Shown: piece after piece, positions 47,741-57,539 of the stretch
Position numbering within the stretch: position 1 is the stretch's first letter
How the letters are laid out: each line of letters starts with the position of its first letter
Assembly (NCBI RefSeq): GCF_964340395.1
Contig: NC_135552.1
Coordinates: 1,309,001-1,373,000 of the forward strand
Length of the DNA: 64,000 bases
Origin: Glandiceps talaboti
Lineage: Eukaryota; Hemichordata; Enteropneusta; Spengelidae
Direction: 5' to 3'
Made by a program: the position numbers and the translations under genes
Notes under the pieces: generated by a model
Databases searched by the model: none
Seen by the model: the letters and a program-made list of their open reading frames with translations, nothing else
Told to the model about the DNA's origin: nothing

Positions 47741-48262
47741 CTTTACACCGAGGTTCTCTATATATTAAATAATATCGTAAACCATACAGTTCTGACCCAA
47801 ATATTTCGAAGAGACTGAGCTTCTCTTCACCGGTGGGTCTCCAGTTCTGTCAAAGAAATCAAGTCCTGTTAAATTTTAAATACTGAGAACAGCAGTTATT
47901 GTCATGCAAAATAGTGTTTTTGTCCTGGAATGGTATGAATATTACACACAGCCAGCTGTAGCTGTTGAGTACTGGTGATTATTGGTTACTATGTTACTGC
48001 TTTCTATTGATGCCATTGGTAAGTGACTGTATCTATTTACCCCCATTGATCCACGTATCCGTAGCTGACGGTAGGTTTTATCTGGTGTGTAGAGTTTTTC
48101 AATTGCTATGATCCTGAAGTGTTTGATTGAGTGAGATGGTCCGTTGAAGTAACTGGTTCGTATTTATTGTTTTCCTGATTTGTGATAGGTGATCTGGTTT
48201 CTCCTACATAGACAATTTTTTTTTCGCAATGTATTGCATACACTAGGTTTGCTGTCACAGTG
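47741..48262 (-). mobile_element. Penelope-like element remnant 2 (GIY-YIG end, 3' region)
   Basis: Minus-strand copy of the 3' half of a different Penelope-like lineage. The endonuclease core ANLVYAIHCEKKIVYVGET (about 48200-48260) continues in the next frame as FNGPSHSIKHFRIIAIEKLY and then TYRQLRIRGSMG (about 48040-48140), so there is at least one frameshift. A 3' region with a hammerhead-type structure follows. RT is absent; the element is 5' truncated at about 48262. Confidence 0.8.
47786..47850 (-). ncRNA. Hammerhead-type ribozyme motif in Penelope remnant 2
   Basis: Minus strand: ACAG, AACTGGA, GACCCA, then CCGGTGA (core; consensus CTGANGA, two changes), a stem-II hairpin (AGAGA..TCTCT), GAAATATT (GAA, palindromic ATAT as stem III, T), then TGGGTC, AGAA, CTGT. 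GACCCA pairs with TGGGTC and ACAG with CTGT around an internal loop, exactly the layout of Penelope-like hammerheads. The two core changes predict little or no activity. Confidence 0.65.
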
Positions 48263-48385
48263 ATGGAAAAAAAAATTGCTGCCATACCCACTTCCTCCAT
48301 CCACCAACCCCACCCCCAGAAATCAAATGGTTCTCCCCTAAATTCTGACATATTGTAGAAAACCATCTCGAAAATTTGAGTTTAC

Positions 48386-48578
48386 CTCCAAGTTATTTGA
48401 TATTTTAGTTGCCACTATTTGGTTATGACCACTGGCTATCCTGTTTTTAGTTCTGCATATTGTCCTTGGATTCAGTCCAAATCCCAAAACTGGACCTAAT
48501 GCCAGTGCTGTACTTGATGTACCATGTTGTGCCATGTACTGACCAACTACCATAGGAATTTCATTTGTAACTTGTGAC
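48386..48578 (-). CDS. Candidate internal exon B of an unrecognised gene
   Basis: Minus strand: acceptor TTGTGTTTAG, donor TTGGAG|GTAAAC. The open frame reads SQVTNEIPMVVGQYMAQHG, then TSSTALALGPVLGFGLNP, then RTICRTKNRIASGHNQIV and ATKISNNLE. It looks protein-like, with no family recognised. Its entry phase (2) does not fit the exit phase (0) of candidate exon A (48698-48927), and the third frame of A has a stop. Either a small exon lies between, a different splice site is used, or the locus is decayed. Confidence 0.35.
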
Positions 48579-48697
48579 CTAAACACAAGAAATATCACAA
48601 AGTTGTTGAATAATAATCAAGAATTGTACTAACATGACTTCTTCTTTTTTAAATATAGGTAGAAAGTGTAAAGAAGATGTTGGAGTCCTACAGTTAC

Positions 48698-48927
48698 CTG
48701 AAATAGCAAAGTGTATGCAACATTTGCCAACAAGGAAGATGTCCGTTGGTGTTGTAAAACCTCCCTGGACACACTGTGTTGCCTGTTTGTAGAGATGGAC
48801 TTGTGTATCGTATGATACAGTCCTGGCGCATGTGAATATGACAACATACGCGTGTAGTCCATCAACGGTGTCGGATTCTCTTGAAATTTGAGGGACTGTT
48901 GAAGTTTGCCAACAAGGCTTGGGAAAT
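48698..48927 (-). CDS. Candidate internal exon A of an unrecognised gene
   Basis: Minus strand: acceptor GGTATTTTGCAG, 230 nt, donor TATTTCAG|GTAACT, then a 119-nt intron-sized gap to exon B. The frame exiting in phase 0 reads FPSLVGKLQQSLKFQENPTP, then LMDYTRMLSYSHAPGLYHTI and SSLLANVAYTLLFQ. A second frame is also open throughout, so the coding frame is not certain. No domain recognised. Confidence 0.35.
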
Positions 48928-48963
48928 CTGCAAAATACCCAAAAAGAAAGAATGATATATTGA

Positions 48964-49006
48964 ACCACCCCCCATCCCCCACCCCACCCCCCACCCCCCA
49001 CCCTCA
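48964..49006 (+). repeat. C-rich tract
   Basis: ACCACCCCCCATCCCCCACC followed by further C-runs. G-quadruplex-competent on the minus strand. Confidence 0.9.
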
Positions 49007-49251
49007 ATGTAATATAGTCTGTTCATGGGCATTGACTAGCTAACTGAAAGATGAAAGATTATACAGTTTGGCCACTGGGAGTGCTATTCAGATTTTTAGT
49101 TGCAGTACGACTTACGAGTACACGTTAGAACTTGTTCTGTACCACCACCATCTCACTGTAAAACTCAATAGTATTGAAGGCAAGATATCTTTTGAACACT
49201 TTGATATGTAATTTTTACAAACTGTTCCATGTTGTTTGGCATGATAAGTAG

Positions 49252-49464
49252 CAATCTGATTAAAATCCGATGTGGTGAAAGCGGCTAGATGTCCTTATTT
49301 ACCTCTATTCATCGTGTTGTGACGTTTGTTTTGTTCGGAGTGACGTTTGTTTTGTTCGGAGTGATCGCCGCCTTCGGCGATCACTCCGAACAAAACAAAC
49401 GTGATGAATAGAGGTAAATAAGGACATCAAGCCGCTTTCACAACATCGGATTTTAATCAGATTG
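49252..49464. mobile_element. Foldback element with ~90-bp near-perfect arms
   Basis: The left arm from CAATCTGATTAAAATCCGAT to GATCGCCG (49252-49370) pairs with the right arm from CGGCGATCACTCCG to ATCGGATTTTAATCAGATTG (49375-49464) around a CCTT loop. Only a few mismatches are present. The left arm contains an extra tandem copy of GTGACGTTTGTTTTGTTCGG (about 29 bp more), so the arms are unequal. No transposase and no clear target duplication. Exceptionally well preserved, so likely young. Confidence 0.85.
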
Positions 49465-49604
49465 GCGCACGTGATACACATCACTTCTGGAAACGAGGTT
49501 GTAAACAAACGCGCAATCATTGAAGTGTTACAAATTGCCAAAATCAATTTATTTATGTCATTTATATTTATTAAAATGAAAACATGTCACAGTGGTTTAC
49601 AAGT

Positions 49605-49808
49605 CGTAGGTCGCAGTTGTACAAGTCGCAGGTCGCAATTATGGAAGTCGCAGGTCGCAGTTGTGCAAGTCGCAGATCACAGTTGTGCAAGTCGCAGTCG
49701 CAGGTCGCAATTGTGCAAGTCGCAAGTCGCAGTTGTGCAAGTCGCAGGTCGCAGTTGTGCAAGTCGCAGATCGCAATTGTGCAAGTCGCGGGTCGCAGGT
49801 CGCATGTC
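49605..49808 (+). repeat. 22-bp minisatellite (about 9 copies)
   Basis: Units of AGTCGCAGGTCGCAGTTGTG plus CA (22 bp), slightly degenerate, beginning after AAGTCGTAGGTCGCAG. Opposite-strand and shifted frames are all open because of the period. The same 'TGCGAC' vocabulary appears at 53.94-54.06 kb. Confidence 0.95.
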
Positions 49809-50309
49809 GTAATCGGATTTCCATATGTTAGACATGCATTACGCATGTTGATGTTACGTCCCAGTCCGCCCTATTCTATTTATATTTCAGCACGTTTTAA
49901 CACAGGCGGAATAGGCATCCAGAGTGGTGCATTTTTATTGTCTTAATAAAATGTACGAGACGCTGTGTAAATTCATGTTTACTATTGTTTCCACCAACTG
50001 ATTACAGTATACAGTACGCATGCGTTCCAATAGTGGGTTTTCACCTAAGCACTTATACCGACGGTAAACTACGATCTCCTCGTTAATGAGATATTCATAT
50101 GCAAATGCGGACGTTAACCTGAACGAACACGACCTAAACAACAATACAGACTCATTAGTCTTTTGTCAATATTTAACGTCATTGAAACCATCTGTAATTC
50201 TATATGCAAATCTTTAGATTCCACCAATCAAAAATTGTGGTATTGCTCAGACACTGCAGCAGCAGCCGGCGGTTTTAGAAACAAGTGTTCTCTCAACTTG
50301 AGGAGAACA

Positions 50310-52130
50310 TTGTAGCGTCATTGGCTAACGTTGTAAGACGCTGGCATGCAAATTATAATGAGATGTCCATTGAAATATTGAAGTATCAGGTTAAATCATT
50401 CTTAACGTAAGACAAACTTTGCACTGTATCTAGACAAAGAGTAAAAATGTGTTGATTGGGAAGGGCGTTTAGAGACTTCTCTTTAAGATCTAATATTTTA
50501 CTGAACTAATAATTAGAAAGTACGAACAATGAAAAATAAAAGGTCGAAATATTCAAGGAATTAGGCATGCGTTCGTAGGTTGTCTTGCCTGGTTGCTTTC
50601 AAAGTGAAACAGGAGAACGGTAATGGTGCTACTTATGTTCTGTTTTAATTCCATGAATTTGACAAGACATTTTTGTGGCAATCTTTATTTGTCAGAGGTG
50701 AATCTCGAGATTAAAAGTAGTAAAACATAGTTATACATGTACTTGGAATTCAACAAGCTCTGGTGATCTCCCCAGAACGTAGTCGAGCAGCACAGTTACG
50801 CAACCATATCGTGCCATTATTTGTACTTACTCTTTGTCATGTTAATTTCCATAAGTCGACTTTCGTCGAAGACACCAACTATTGTCAATGAATTACTTAG
50901 TTGATGTTCACCTTTAGAAGCACTAATTTAGCCAGGGGCACACTGGAACAACTTGAACAGCTGAGTAAATTTTCACTGGTGACAATTTCCACATTCCAAT
51001 TCCTCTCATGTGCGGGCATATTTTGATGAGATTTTGGTCATTCGTGGCCGTGAGCTGAATATCCAGCGTGTTTGATAATTTTGGCCAAGCGTGTCTTCTC
51101 ACAACTTTCTCGTAAGAACGCTTTGCGATAACATATAATTACAAAATGTTTGCCCCAGTCTAAAACACAGGTGAATAAACTTCTCAGTCAATGACTACGG
51201 TATTATCATAATTTTAGAAAACTCTCAACCTGATATCATTGTGACATCATTAGCTGACGTTTTACAAGTTGGTATGCAAATTAATGTTATGAGATGTCCG
51301 TTGAAATATTGAAGTGTCAATTTCAACCAGTTCAACCACCTTTAACGGAAAAGAAACTATGCAGTGTATCAAAACAAAAGAGTTGAAATGTCTTGGGTGA
51401 AATTTACCGAAAATTATTTCTATTTGGCTTGTATAAGACAAGAGCTATATATTGGTAGAACTGCCCAATACACACCGGTGCATTTACAATTATGAAGTAG
51501 CCAAGCAAAAAGCAATAATTAGAATAGAAAACGTATTGTTAATTCTTCCGAGAATCAATAGGATAGTAGGACAATACAGCTATTTTGAAAAGCTAATTTT
51601 GAAACAAATGCGACATTTTGACCCATATTCTAAAAATGAAATCATGGTTCTGGTCAAAACGTCGCATTCGTTTCTAACTTAATTTTCCAAATTATCTGTA
51701 TTTTACTATATACGCTGGAGACTTCTCTAACTTCTGTAATTGTACTGTTTTAATAATTAGAAATTACTACCCCTTAACTTAAAATGTTGAAATATTTGCT
51801 CATTTAGACTTGCATCTATCAGTTATCTACCCTGACTACTTTCAAAGGAAGCCTTTAAAAACTGTTTTAAACGAGAGTACTACTAGTATTGATGTTTTGT
51901 GTCAGCGGATTGGACAGGATATTTTTATGATAACCTTTATTTTTTGCCGCAGGTGAAACTGGAGAGGATAAGTAGTAAGCCTTTAATATAACAAAGTTAT
52001 AAAGAATTCGACAAGCTTGGAATCACCCCCCCCCCCCCCTCTCTAGGTTGTCGAGCAGCACAGTTACGCAACCTTCCTTTACCGTTATTTGTACTTGCTC
52101 TTTGCCATGATAATTTCCGTACGTCCACTT
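50310..52130 (+). repeat. Two diverged copies of a ~0.6-0.9-kb segment
   Basis: First copy about 50310-50860 and second about 51240-52130. Shared parts: 'GCATGCAAATTA'/'GTATGCAAATTA', GAGATGTCC.TTGAAATATT, 'AGGTGAA', and TCGAGCAGCACAGTTACGCA (50783 and 52051) followed by 'TTATTTGTACTT.CTCTTTG'. The offset grows from about 930 to 1268 bp, so indels have accumulated. It lies within the 3.74-kb element. Confidence 0.75.
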
Positions 52131-52780
52131 TCGTTGACCTTTTCGTTGGTCATTTCGATTTATTTGTTGCACTGTATTTGCATAACAATAGGTTTTCGTC
52201 GACTTTCGTTCTAAAATGTGTTTTCGTTCTAAAATTTGCATACGTCCACTTTCGTCCACGTTAAATATTGTCAATAGATTAATGAGCTTTTCGTTGGCCA
52301 TGTCGATTTATACGTCGCTCTGTATTTGCATAACAATAAGTTTTCGTCGACTTTCGTTCTAAAATGTGTTTTCGTTCTAAAATTTGCATACGTCCACTTT
52401 CGTCCACGTTAAATATTGTCAATAGATTAATGAGCTTTTCGTTGGCCATGTGATTTATACGTCGCTCTGTTTTGCATAACAATAGGTTTTCGTCGACTTT
52501 CGTTCCAAAATGTGTTTTCGTTCTAAAATTTGCATACGTCCACTTTCGTCCACGTTAAATATTGTCAATAGATTAATGAGCTTTTCGTTGGCCATGTCGA
52601 TTTATACGTCGCTCTGTATTTGTATAACAATAGGTTTTCGTCGACTTTCGTTCCAAAATGTGTTTTCGTTCTAAAATTTGCATACGTCCACTTTCGTCGA
52701 CGTTAAATATCGTCAAAAGAAAATGAGTTTCGTCGATTTATACGTTGCATTTTATTTGCATAAGGATATCACATTTTTGT
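52100..52780 (+). repeat. 148-bp tandem array (about 4.5 copies)
   Basis: TACGTCCACTTTCGTC occurs at 52241, 52389, 52535 and 52683 (146-148 bp spacing). Units also contain TTTTCGTTCTAAAATGTG-like, GTTAAATATTGTCAATAG and ATTAATGAGCTTTTCGTTGG. A further diverged copy lies near the right end of the host element (53633-53700), suggesting the array grew out of the terminal region. Confidence 0.92.
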
Positions 52781-53092
52781 TTCTATGTTTTTCCTGTCTG
52801 CACAATCAAGTAACTTGTTTTGTGAATGCACGAAGCCGATGAGGCGAAGAAGCCGGGGACAAATAACCGATCTCTACTCCAAAAGTGTTGCAAAAATCTG
52901 TGAAACTTTAACAAATATTGTAGTCATGACGTATGTATTCGACTATCGGGTTGTTGTGTTATTGCCGACCAACACCATTACGAAACTCACTATACTTCCT
53001 TTATAACTGGCTATCAAGGTATCAATAATCATAACGTGTTCAACATGATCACAATATTCCGAGTCCACCCTGTCATAAATTCTGGTCGTTTC

Positions 53093-53392
53093 CTATTTGT
53101 GCGAACAATTACTTTTCTGATGACGTTGGACAACATCCCTTATTCTACGTCTTACTACAGTAGCAGAACGAATAATGTAAATGTCCTGCACATCTCGAGA
53201 AAGAATGCGTAAATTTGCACGGACATGATCTGCTACCAGTTGATAATTGTTAGCATACTGACCCATAGCTTCCAAAATCGGACGTTCGGTACGTGTCACA
53301 GGAACCCGGATAACACGTCCGCACCCGGCCATTTTTTCACGACAATTCCCTGGAGCACGTGTTCGAATTACTTTGATAACTAATTCTAACAT
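53093..53392 (-). CDS. Hypothetical 99-aa basic protein inside the 3.74-kb element
   Basis: ATG-initiated minus-strand ORF. It starts MLELVIKVIRTRAPGNCREK and ends with a basic stretch (VVRRRIRDVVQRHQKSNCSH). Composition is protein-like with helical, arginine-rich segments, but I do not recognise a family. It is the only ORF near 100 aa that looks coherent within the element, near its right end. It could be a decayed accessory DNA-binding protein or a chance frame. No RNA support is visible. Confidence 0.3.
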   Translation of the reverse strand: MLELVIKVIRTRAPGNCREKMAGCGRVIRVPVTRTERPILEAMGQYANNYQLVADHVRANLRILSRDVQDIYIIRSATVVRRRIRDVVQRHQKSNCSHK

Positions 53393-53937
53393 ATTACATG
53401 AATTCTATATTTAAAAAGAATCAGAAGGAAAGTGAACAGATGGTTCAAATCATGCAAAATCAATACGTTCTCGTCTCAAGCTTGCAATTCCAAGCCCATC
53501 AACCAATCGCCATGTTCTTTTAATTCATCAAACAGGTGTACAAGAAATGTATTGACAAATCTGTAAGCTTGTGATAATGAAATGCAAGTTACTTGACAAA
53601 GGAAACATTCTCTTTCACCCACTCGAGCTGAAGACGTTAAATATTGTCAATAGATTAATGAGGTTTTAGTCGATTTATACGTGGCATCTATTCATGCTTA
53701 CGTTCGTATTTGCATATCAATAGTTTGCCGTCTGCATATATCGTTCGTCTACGCTTAGGTGAAAACCCACTAATGTAGCGATATATAGCTGCGATATATT
53801 GGATAGTCGCGTGCTGGACGCGATGACCACACACTGCGTTCACTCCTAAATAGTATATAGGCTACCGATTCTCTATTGATAAAATTGATACACACTTGCA
53901 ATCTTTCGCCATTTTCATCTCAATTTACCGTCAAACT

Positions 53938-54070
53938 TAAAGGCCCAGTTACACGATGCAACTCAAGAAGCAATTTGTCGCATGCGACGAGGCTAGCAAC
54001 TGCGACGGGAGCGCGTACACGATGCAACTAGTTGCATGGTGAGTCGCAAGAGCTAACTGTTGCACATGCG
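53938..54070 (+). repeat. TGCAAC/TGCGAC-rich segment, possible transposon terminus
   Basis: AAAGGCCCAGTTACACGATG, CAACTCAAGAAGC, 'GTCGCATGCGACGAGG', 'CAACTGCGACGGGAGCGC', 'TACACGATGCAACTAGTTGC', 'GTGAGTCGCAAG'. Interspersed direct and inverted GCAAC/GTCGC motifs after GGCCC are typical of some DNA-transposon ends. No partner end was found in the window. Confidence 0.35.
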
Positions 54071-54960
54071 TAAATATATAAAAGTTACAGGTCATCGAGG
54101 TCAAGTCTTCTAGCGGCAGGAATTTGGCAAAAATGCTATGAAATTGCTAATATTTACGAATAAAATGACTGAAAACTTGTTGAGGTATCGATAGTAAAAC
54201 TCTATTCAATTCGAAGTTCGTTTAGGGCGATGTTGATCTTTCCGATGTCGCTACTTGCATTCAAGTTGGAAATAAAATGATATTCAGCGGAAATCAAGCA
54301 TTCATAGACATTGTATACTATTTATAAGTGGTAATCGTGGTGATAAAATCGAAATGATATAAAAAATACTTGCTGAAATAGAATATTTATACTAAAAACG
54401 TTCAATGTTCGAAGCCATAACATTGAACGTCATTTGACACGTAGGTATATGTCAAAGGTTATTGCTTGCGACGCGACGAAGTGGTCAAACCGACAAAAAA
54501 ATGTCTTGGCAGGGAAATGATGCACAAGTTCGACATGTACTGTTCAACCTGCTCGTACCGTTCTAGTCTCTTCAGTATGAATTTGTAGAAGGGGTGAATA
54601 TACTTCCTATTTCGGACACTACATGTATCGACACCACAAATCAAATTCAAGTTTCTATTGTACACTAGGTATGACCTCCTAAAGTGCTCTAACACATCAG
54701 TGACTTTACTTAAAGTACATGCACTATCAATGCCCCCATACCAATGTTACAGGCCCAATTTTATAACATGGAAAACTTATCTAAAAGTTCTATTTACTTT
54801 AGCTTTTCGAAGCTTGGCAATATTACCAGAATAACCTAAAAATTGCCTAAGTAGAAACTGTTACAAAAAACTGCAGATCTGCCAGACGGAAACCCCCTGG
54901 ACCCCATCCCCCCATAGGCCAATAATTCGTTAAACCAACAACTGAAGATTCACCAAAATT
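54071..54960. other. No supported gene
   Basis: AT-rich. A minus-strand 78-aa ATG frame (54459-54695, starting MLEHFRRSYLVYNRN) is basic and protein-like but unrecognised. Confidence 0.4.
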
Positions 54961-54969
54961 GGTAAAAAA

Positions 54970-55580
54970 CTTCAAAAGCTTCTAGGGGGGGGGGAGACCC
55001 CCTAGGACCCCCGTAAGAGGTAGACATGTTCCAGTCTCAAATCAAAGTTCTTTTCTCAATCTCTTACTGTCAAGATGCCATGAAACTTTATTTCAAAAAT
55101 GTGTCAACCATGTGTCAACCATGTAGTTGCTTTTTACATGTTAGAGCTGTCTTATAAAGCTTGCAAATTGCTGTCTGAAAGTGTTTGTGAATAGCCTGAA
55201 AATTGACTATAAATGTAATAATCCTCCAGAGCTTCTAGGGGGAGACCCCCTAGAACCCCCCCCCCCCATATGAGGTAGACATGTTCCAGTCTCAAATCAA
55301 AGTTCTTTCCCCAACCTCTGTCAAGATGCAATGAAACTTTATTTAAAAAATGATTTAACCTTATGTAGTAGCTTTTTACATGTTAGAGCTGTCTTGTAAA
55401 GTTTGTAAATTATTGTCTGAAAGTGTCTGTGAATAGCCTAAACATTGCCTTTATAAGTAATAATCCTCCAGGGCCTCTATGAGAGACCCCTAGAACCCCC
55501 CCCCCAACCCCCCACTCACACACACTCACACAAGAGGTGGACATATCCCATTTTGTTGGCCTAATGCAAAAAAACACTGT
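54970..55580 (+). repeat. ~250-bp tandem repeat, three copies, with a palindrome
   Basis: GTTCCAGTCTCAAATCAAAG at 55029 and 55280, about 251 bp apart, with a third diverged copy at about 55530. Each unit has GAAACTTTATTT, 'TTTTTACATGTTAGAGCTGT' and an AGGGGGAGACCCCCT-type palindrome (55235-55253: CTAGGGGGAGACCCCCTAG) followed by a long C run. Confidence 0.85.
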
Positions 55581-55734
55581 CACCCCCCCCCCCCCGGCTG
55601 GAGAAACTGACTGGTCTATCTGAATGTTTGAGGTCACCAATCAAGTTTCCGATTTGCATGTTCAATGTGGCATCATACCATGGTATAAAAAAACTGTCAA
55701 TTATGTTTATTTAATTGAAAATCAATCATGTATG

Positions 55735-56171
55735 TGTGACCGGGGTCACTAAATAACTACGGCAAAGAGACGTGTTTCACTCAATCTCTAACAAGACTTT
55801 ATTCACACTCACGTGTAGACAATAGACGACTAGAAAAAAACCTACAATGAGTATACAAAAAAAGAAAAGCATACGAAAGTTTACACAACTCAAAGCAGAT
55901 ACATAAGGCGAACAATAATTCATTAAATGGGACTAATAAAAGTAACACAAGTATAAGGAATTATAAATAGTACATAAACTCTTACCCCGCACGTAGGCTA
56001 GACCGAGAGGGACATTGAGTGACACTACCTACGGCAAGGCGCCCGTTCTGGAAGTGTCACGTCTGGGGTGTGGCTCGCCTTATAAAGCTCATTTGAATGT
56101 AAAATATCCAAACTTACACCTGTCGAACACAACAAGTGACCAATCGAGAGAACGAGAAATCTTGGCTCACA
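55735..56171 (-). mobile_element. Solo LTR (437 bp) with 4-bp target duplication
   Basis: Starts TGTGACCGGGG and ends GGCTCACA (TG..CA, with the inverted TGTGA/TCACA). TATG directly flanks both sides (55731-55734 and 56172-56175). Read on the minus strand there is a TATA-like GCTTTATAAGGC near 56080 and AATAAAGTC near 55800 in the right order for U3-R-U5. No second LTR or internal gag/pol is nearby, so this is the product of LTR-LTR recombination. The retrotransposon family is unknown. Confidence 0.8.
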
Positions 56172-56175
56172 TATG

Positions 56176-57020
56176 AAATATGTAGTTTTCTAAATATAAT
56201 GTGTGTGTGATAGAACAGCATCTTTTTATTCTCTGTATTACCCTGTGCGAAAACCAAACAGAAAATTGTGGCAACAAAAGTAGGTGTTCAACATTGACGT
56301 AAAAAAAATCCGGATATCTCAAAGAAGGAAAGAAAAATAAAGTTGCCAGCATAGGCAGAGGAGAAAAAAAAACAATTCACTGACAAGCAGGTGGGGAAAA
56401 AATAATGACTCTCCAATCTTCCAAGCCACCCCCAGGATATCGAATGGTCTACCCCTAATCACGTGACAACATTAGCACCTTCGACATTCGCGCCAAAGAA
56501 AATTTACGAAGAGATTGTAGCCGCAGAACTTATAAGGTAACTTTTCCTGCTTGTGATAAAATAACTTTTATATATAATTTTTTTTGAAAATAGACGTGTG
56601 TGGGGTTTCTCATACTACTCTATACGTTCGCCAAGTCGCCAAATGCGAAAAAAATACCTTGCTTTTTCATATTTTATAATGTACACGACATCAAACAACA
56701 TGCCCTAAACTTTAGGAACAATAACACCATATCTAGTTCAGTGATAACCGTTGGCTCTTTTTCACCACAACACTGACCAAAATTGACGCGAATATTATGT
56801 ATGTCATGCCTGCAGTACGTGTTTGTATATTAGAGAGTTTCGGCTGCACGTTCAACGTGTACGCGCACGTGTGACGTAGATTTTGTGCTACTCCGTCGCA
56901 ATTTTGACCTACTTCTCTGCGTTACTATTTTCGCGGGCGTTTCGAACGTGGCGACGGCTGTTTATATGTAAGTAAACAACGTGGAATTTCTTTTAAATGT
57001 TTTTTGTAAAATCATCACAA
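56176..57020. other. No coding ORF; CpG-richer stretch with two possible splice donors
   Basis: 56480-56990 has more CpG, an E2F-like TTCGCGCCAAAG (about 56490), and donor-like AACTTATAAG|GTAACT (56537) and TTTATAT|GTAAGT (about 56968). These could be 5' UTR exons of an unseen gene, but nothing downstream supports that. Confidence 0.25.
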
Positions 57021-57027
57021 ATATAAT

Positions 57028-57480
57028 CAGGTGGTGTTGCTGTCATTGCCAAGAAAAATCTCAAGTTTAATGTGAACAAAGCATCTTCCTTCAAGACTTT
57101 TGAGGTACTAGATGGAAATATGAATCTGGCATCGACAATTCGTCTGATTGTCATTTATCGACCTCCGTATTCGCATAAAAGCTGTAAGTGGACAGTAACT
57201 GATTTTCTTGATGAATTTGCAACCGTTATTGAAGGCATCATTCACGCAAGAGGCCATCTTGTCATTGCTGGGGATTTTAACATACATACCGATGACCCTA
57301 GCAATAATGATGCCACACATTTTAACGACTTTCTACACTTTGGAGTTTCCGACACATGAAAGGACATACACTGGATCTCATTATAACCAGAACATCGGAC
57401 GTGTGCGTTCACAACTTCACCAGTGGCTTTTACCATCAGACCATACATCGTTACATTTTGACATTCCACTTAATTTGACG
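57028..57480 (+). pseudogene. LINE endonuclease-domain fragment
   Basis: Frame: GGVAVIAKKNLKFNV, then IRLIVIYRPPYSHKS, then FLDEFATVIEGIIHARGHLV and IAGDFNIHTDD. IYRPP and the catalytic-type GDFN motif are those of the AP-like endonuclease of CR1-type non-LTR elements, which nicks target DNA. The frame stops at 57357, but the next frame carries MKGHTLDLIITRTSD, the usual following motif, so a one-base shift lies near 57350. No RT follows within the next 2 kb. 5' and 3' truncated. Confidence 0.8.
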
Positions 57481-57539
57481 CTTATGTCTTATGTCGTCAA
57501 TTTCGGTCGGTTTTTCGCTCAAAATTTACCAAATTGATG

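Larger units (their letters stand above)
50032..53771. mobile_element. 3.74-kb DNA element with 19-bp terminal inverted repeats
   Basis: AGTGGGTTTTCACCTAAGC at 50032-50050 and its exact reverse complement at 53753-53771. Subterminal regions are also similar after inversion (GACGGTAAACTA / GACGGCAAACTA; TATGCAAAT; CGAACGTAA). Outside, AAT lies on both sides (a 3-bp duplication); TA with the repeat starting GTGGG is the alternative reading. The inside has two diverged copies of a ~1-kb segment and a 148-bp array, but no recognisable transposase. Probably non-autonomous and expanded by internal duplication. Confidence 0.8.

Noticed and set aside
49462-49946. Frames of 60-120 aa rich in SRRSQLCKS and similar
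   Set aside because: Translation of the 22-bp minisatellite; both strands are open because of its period and composition.
52023-52482. Minus ORFs with MANEKLINLLTIFNVDE repeated
   Set aside because: Antisense reading of the 148-bp tandem array; the peptide repeats with the array period.
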